Source: Bacillota bacterium (GTDB lineage: Bacteria > Bacillota > Clostridia > Oscillospirales > Oscillospiraceae). From it: 13,923 bases of DNA. The number at the start of each line of letters is the position of its first letter. The first letter of the stretch is position 1. Positions 12,816 to 13,923 of the stretch are shown here, one piece after another. Made by a program: the position numbers and the translations under genes. The notes beneath the pieces are model-generated. The model was not told the origin of the DNA. It saw only the letters and a program-made list of their open reading frames with translations, and did no database searches. Where the stretch lies: contig WQUU01000104.1 of NCBI GenBank assembly GCA_009781925.1, positions 1-13,923 on the forward strand, in the 5' to 3' direction.

Positions 12816-12845
12816 TTGACGGCACTCTGAAATTTTCTATGACAG

Positions 12846-12883
12846 AGGGCAGACAGGGTTAAAAAACCCCATCTGCCCTTTTT
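12846..12883 (+). terminator. Riboswitch-controlled intrinsic terminator before gcvT
   Basis: AGGGCAGA (12846-12853) pairs with TCTGCCCT (12872-12879), with GGGTT/AACCC continuing the stem inside a small internal loop, then a run of five T (12879-12883). The 5' arm overlaps the CAGAG of the preceding short hairpin, so the two folds exclude each other, as expected of an expression platform. Confidence 0.85.
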
Positions 12884-12905
12884 CGCTTTCTAAAGGGGGA
12901 TTTTC

Positions 12906-13923
12906 ATGCTAAAACGCACACCGCTCTATGAGGTACATCAAGCCCTCGGCGCGAAGATGGTCGATTTCGGGGGCTGGGAGATGCCGCTTTTCTATACTTC
13001 GATCCTGGAGGAGCACCGGGCGACCCGGGAAAAAGCCGGGCTGTTTGACGTCTCTCATATGGGGGAGATTGCGGTCAAAGGCGCCGGCGCGCGGGCGGCG
13101 CTGGACAAACTTGTCACCTGCGACCTCGGCGCCCTGAGCCCGAAAAAAATCGCCTACACCTTTCTCATGAACGAAAACGGCGGCGTCGTGGATGACCTGC
13201 TGGTCTATGCGCTCGGCGACAATGAATTTCTCCTCGCGGTGAACGCCTCGAACACCGATAAGGACTATGTCTGGCTGCGGGGAAAGCTCGCGGGGTCTCC
13301 CGCTGTTGCGCTGCAAAACCGCTCCGCCGGCTATGGCCAGCTCGCGGTTCAGGGGCCGTCCGCCCAAGAAATCCTCCAGACGCTGACGAATTTTGACCTC
13401 GGCCAAATCGGGTTCTTCGCCTTTGATTTCGTCCCCCTCTGCGGAGACGATGTCCTCGTATCGCGAACCGGCTATACCGGCGAGGACGGTTTTGAGATTT
13501 ACTGCGACAGCCCGCGGACGGAGGAGCTTTGGGACGCGCTTCTGCGGTCGGGCGGGAGCCTGTTAAGACCCGTGGGCCTCGGCGCGCGGGACACCCTCCG
13601 TCTTGAGAGCGGCCTGCCGCTCTACGGCCACGAGCTCGGGGAGGGCATCACGCCCATTGAGGCGGGGCTCAAATTTTTTGTCAAGCTGAATAAGGATTTC
13701 CTGGGGAAGGAGATTCTGGAGAGACAGATCAGCGAGGGCGCGGCGCGAAAGCTCGTCGGCGTCGAGCTCATCGGCCGGGGCATCCCCCGGGACGGCTGCC
13801 GGATCGAGCGGGACGGCGCGGATGTGGGCTATGTCACCAGCGGAACCTATTCCCCCTCATTTCAGAGAGGTCTGGCCATGGCCCTACTCGATGCGGGGGC
13901 CGCCGAGCCCGGCGCGGAAGTCG
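12906..13923 (+). CDS. gcvT: Aminomethyltransferase, glycine cleavage T protein (3' end outside window)
   Basis: The tetrahydrofolate-dependent T protein of the glycine cleavage system, which takes the aminomethyl group from lipoylated H protein and yields methylene-tetrahydrofolate and ammonia. 339 codons are visible of about 360-370. Signatures: TPLYEVHQALGAKMVDFGGWEMPLFY at the start, LFDVSHMGEI around 46-54, NGGVVDDL with Asp96/Asp97 (the folate/aminomethyl-binding Asp region), VNASN around 112-116, RTGYTGEDGFEIY, and GLGARDTLRLESGLPLYGHEL. The ATG at 12906 has AAAGGGGGA five to six bases upstream and follows the riboswitch terminator by 22 bases. The rest of the glycine cleavage genes probably continue to the right, outside the window. 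Confidence 0.97.
   Translation, partial: MLKRTPLYEVHQALGAKMVDFGGWEMPLFYTSILEEHRATREKAGLFDVSHMGEIAVKGAGARAALDKLVTCDLGALSPKKIAYTFLMNENGGVVDDLLVYALGDNEFLLAVNASNTDKDYVWLRGKLAGSPAVALQNRSAGYGQLAVQGPSAQEILQTLTNFDLGQIGFFAFDFVPLCGDDVLVSRTGYTGEDGFEIYCDSPRTEELWDALLRSGGSLLRPVGLGARDTLRLESGLPLYGHELGEGITPIEAGLKFFVKLNKDFLGKEILERQISEGAARKLVGVELIGRGIPRDGCRIERDGADVGYVTSGTYSPSFQRGLAMALLDAGAAEPGAEV

Overview
The window looks like a chromosomal segment from a GC-rich member of the Clostridia, most likely an Oscillospiraceae/Ruminococcaceae-type gut anaerobe. This is inferred from: GC-rich coding DNA with Firmicutes-style Shine-Dalgarno sites and sigma-A promoters; a glycine riboswitch in front of gcvT; a DUF6809-like small protein; a clostridial-type Arc/CopG (ribbon-helix-helix) protein; and several short palindromic intergenic repeats. 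No species is assigned.

Layout. (a) 1-2519, minus strand: a two-gene glycoside-utilisation unit, a GH1 beta-glucosidase followed by a GH36 alpha-galactosidase that runs off the left edge, with a REP-like palindrome between them and a candidate promoter at 2536-2564. (b) 2634-2862, plus strand: a free-standing structured RNA with its own promoter, nested stems, a possible pseudoknot and an intrinsic terminator; I could not name its family with confidence. (c) 2997-3707: a small proteasome/HslV-like N-terminal-nucleophile hydrolase in which Ser2 would be the nucleophile after Met removal. It has its own promoter and no ATPase partner in the window. (d) 3756-11544: a complete kdpFABCDE operon encoding the high-affinity P-type K+ pump and its sensor kinase/response regulator. 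It includes a 29-codon kdpF with a TTG start that a length-based gene caller would miss. (e) 11557-12219: a DUF6809-like gene and a small ribbon-helix-helix protein gene, divergently transcribed around a 10-bp inverted repeat that could be the regulator's operator. (f) 12220-12660: about 440 bases without a convincing gene, holding a two-way terminator, GGAGG-containing hairpins, a Shine-Dalgarno with only a tiny ORF, a 182-bp inverted-repeat element built from two facing palindromic units, and three GTAAATT repeats. (g) 12659-13923: a TTGACA promoter, a single-aptamer glycine riboswitch, an intrinsic terminator and gcvT, cut by the right edge.

How the parts work together. The kdp genes are tightly packed (overlaps or gaps of a few bases), so pump and regulator are probably co-transcribed, from a promoter with a good -10, no good -35 and an 11-bp-spaced direct repeat that suits an OmpR-family activator such as KdpE. 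The gcv leader should couple glycine level to production of the glycine cleavage T protein. The least explained parts are the structured RNA at 2668-2862, the solitary Ser-type proteasome-like hydrolase, and the repeat-rich stretch 12220-12600.
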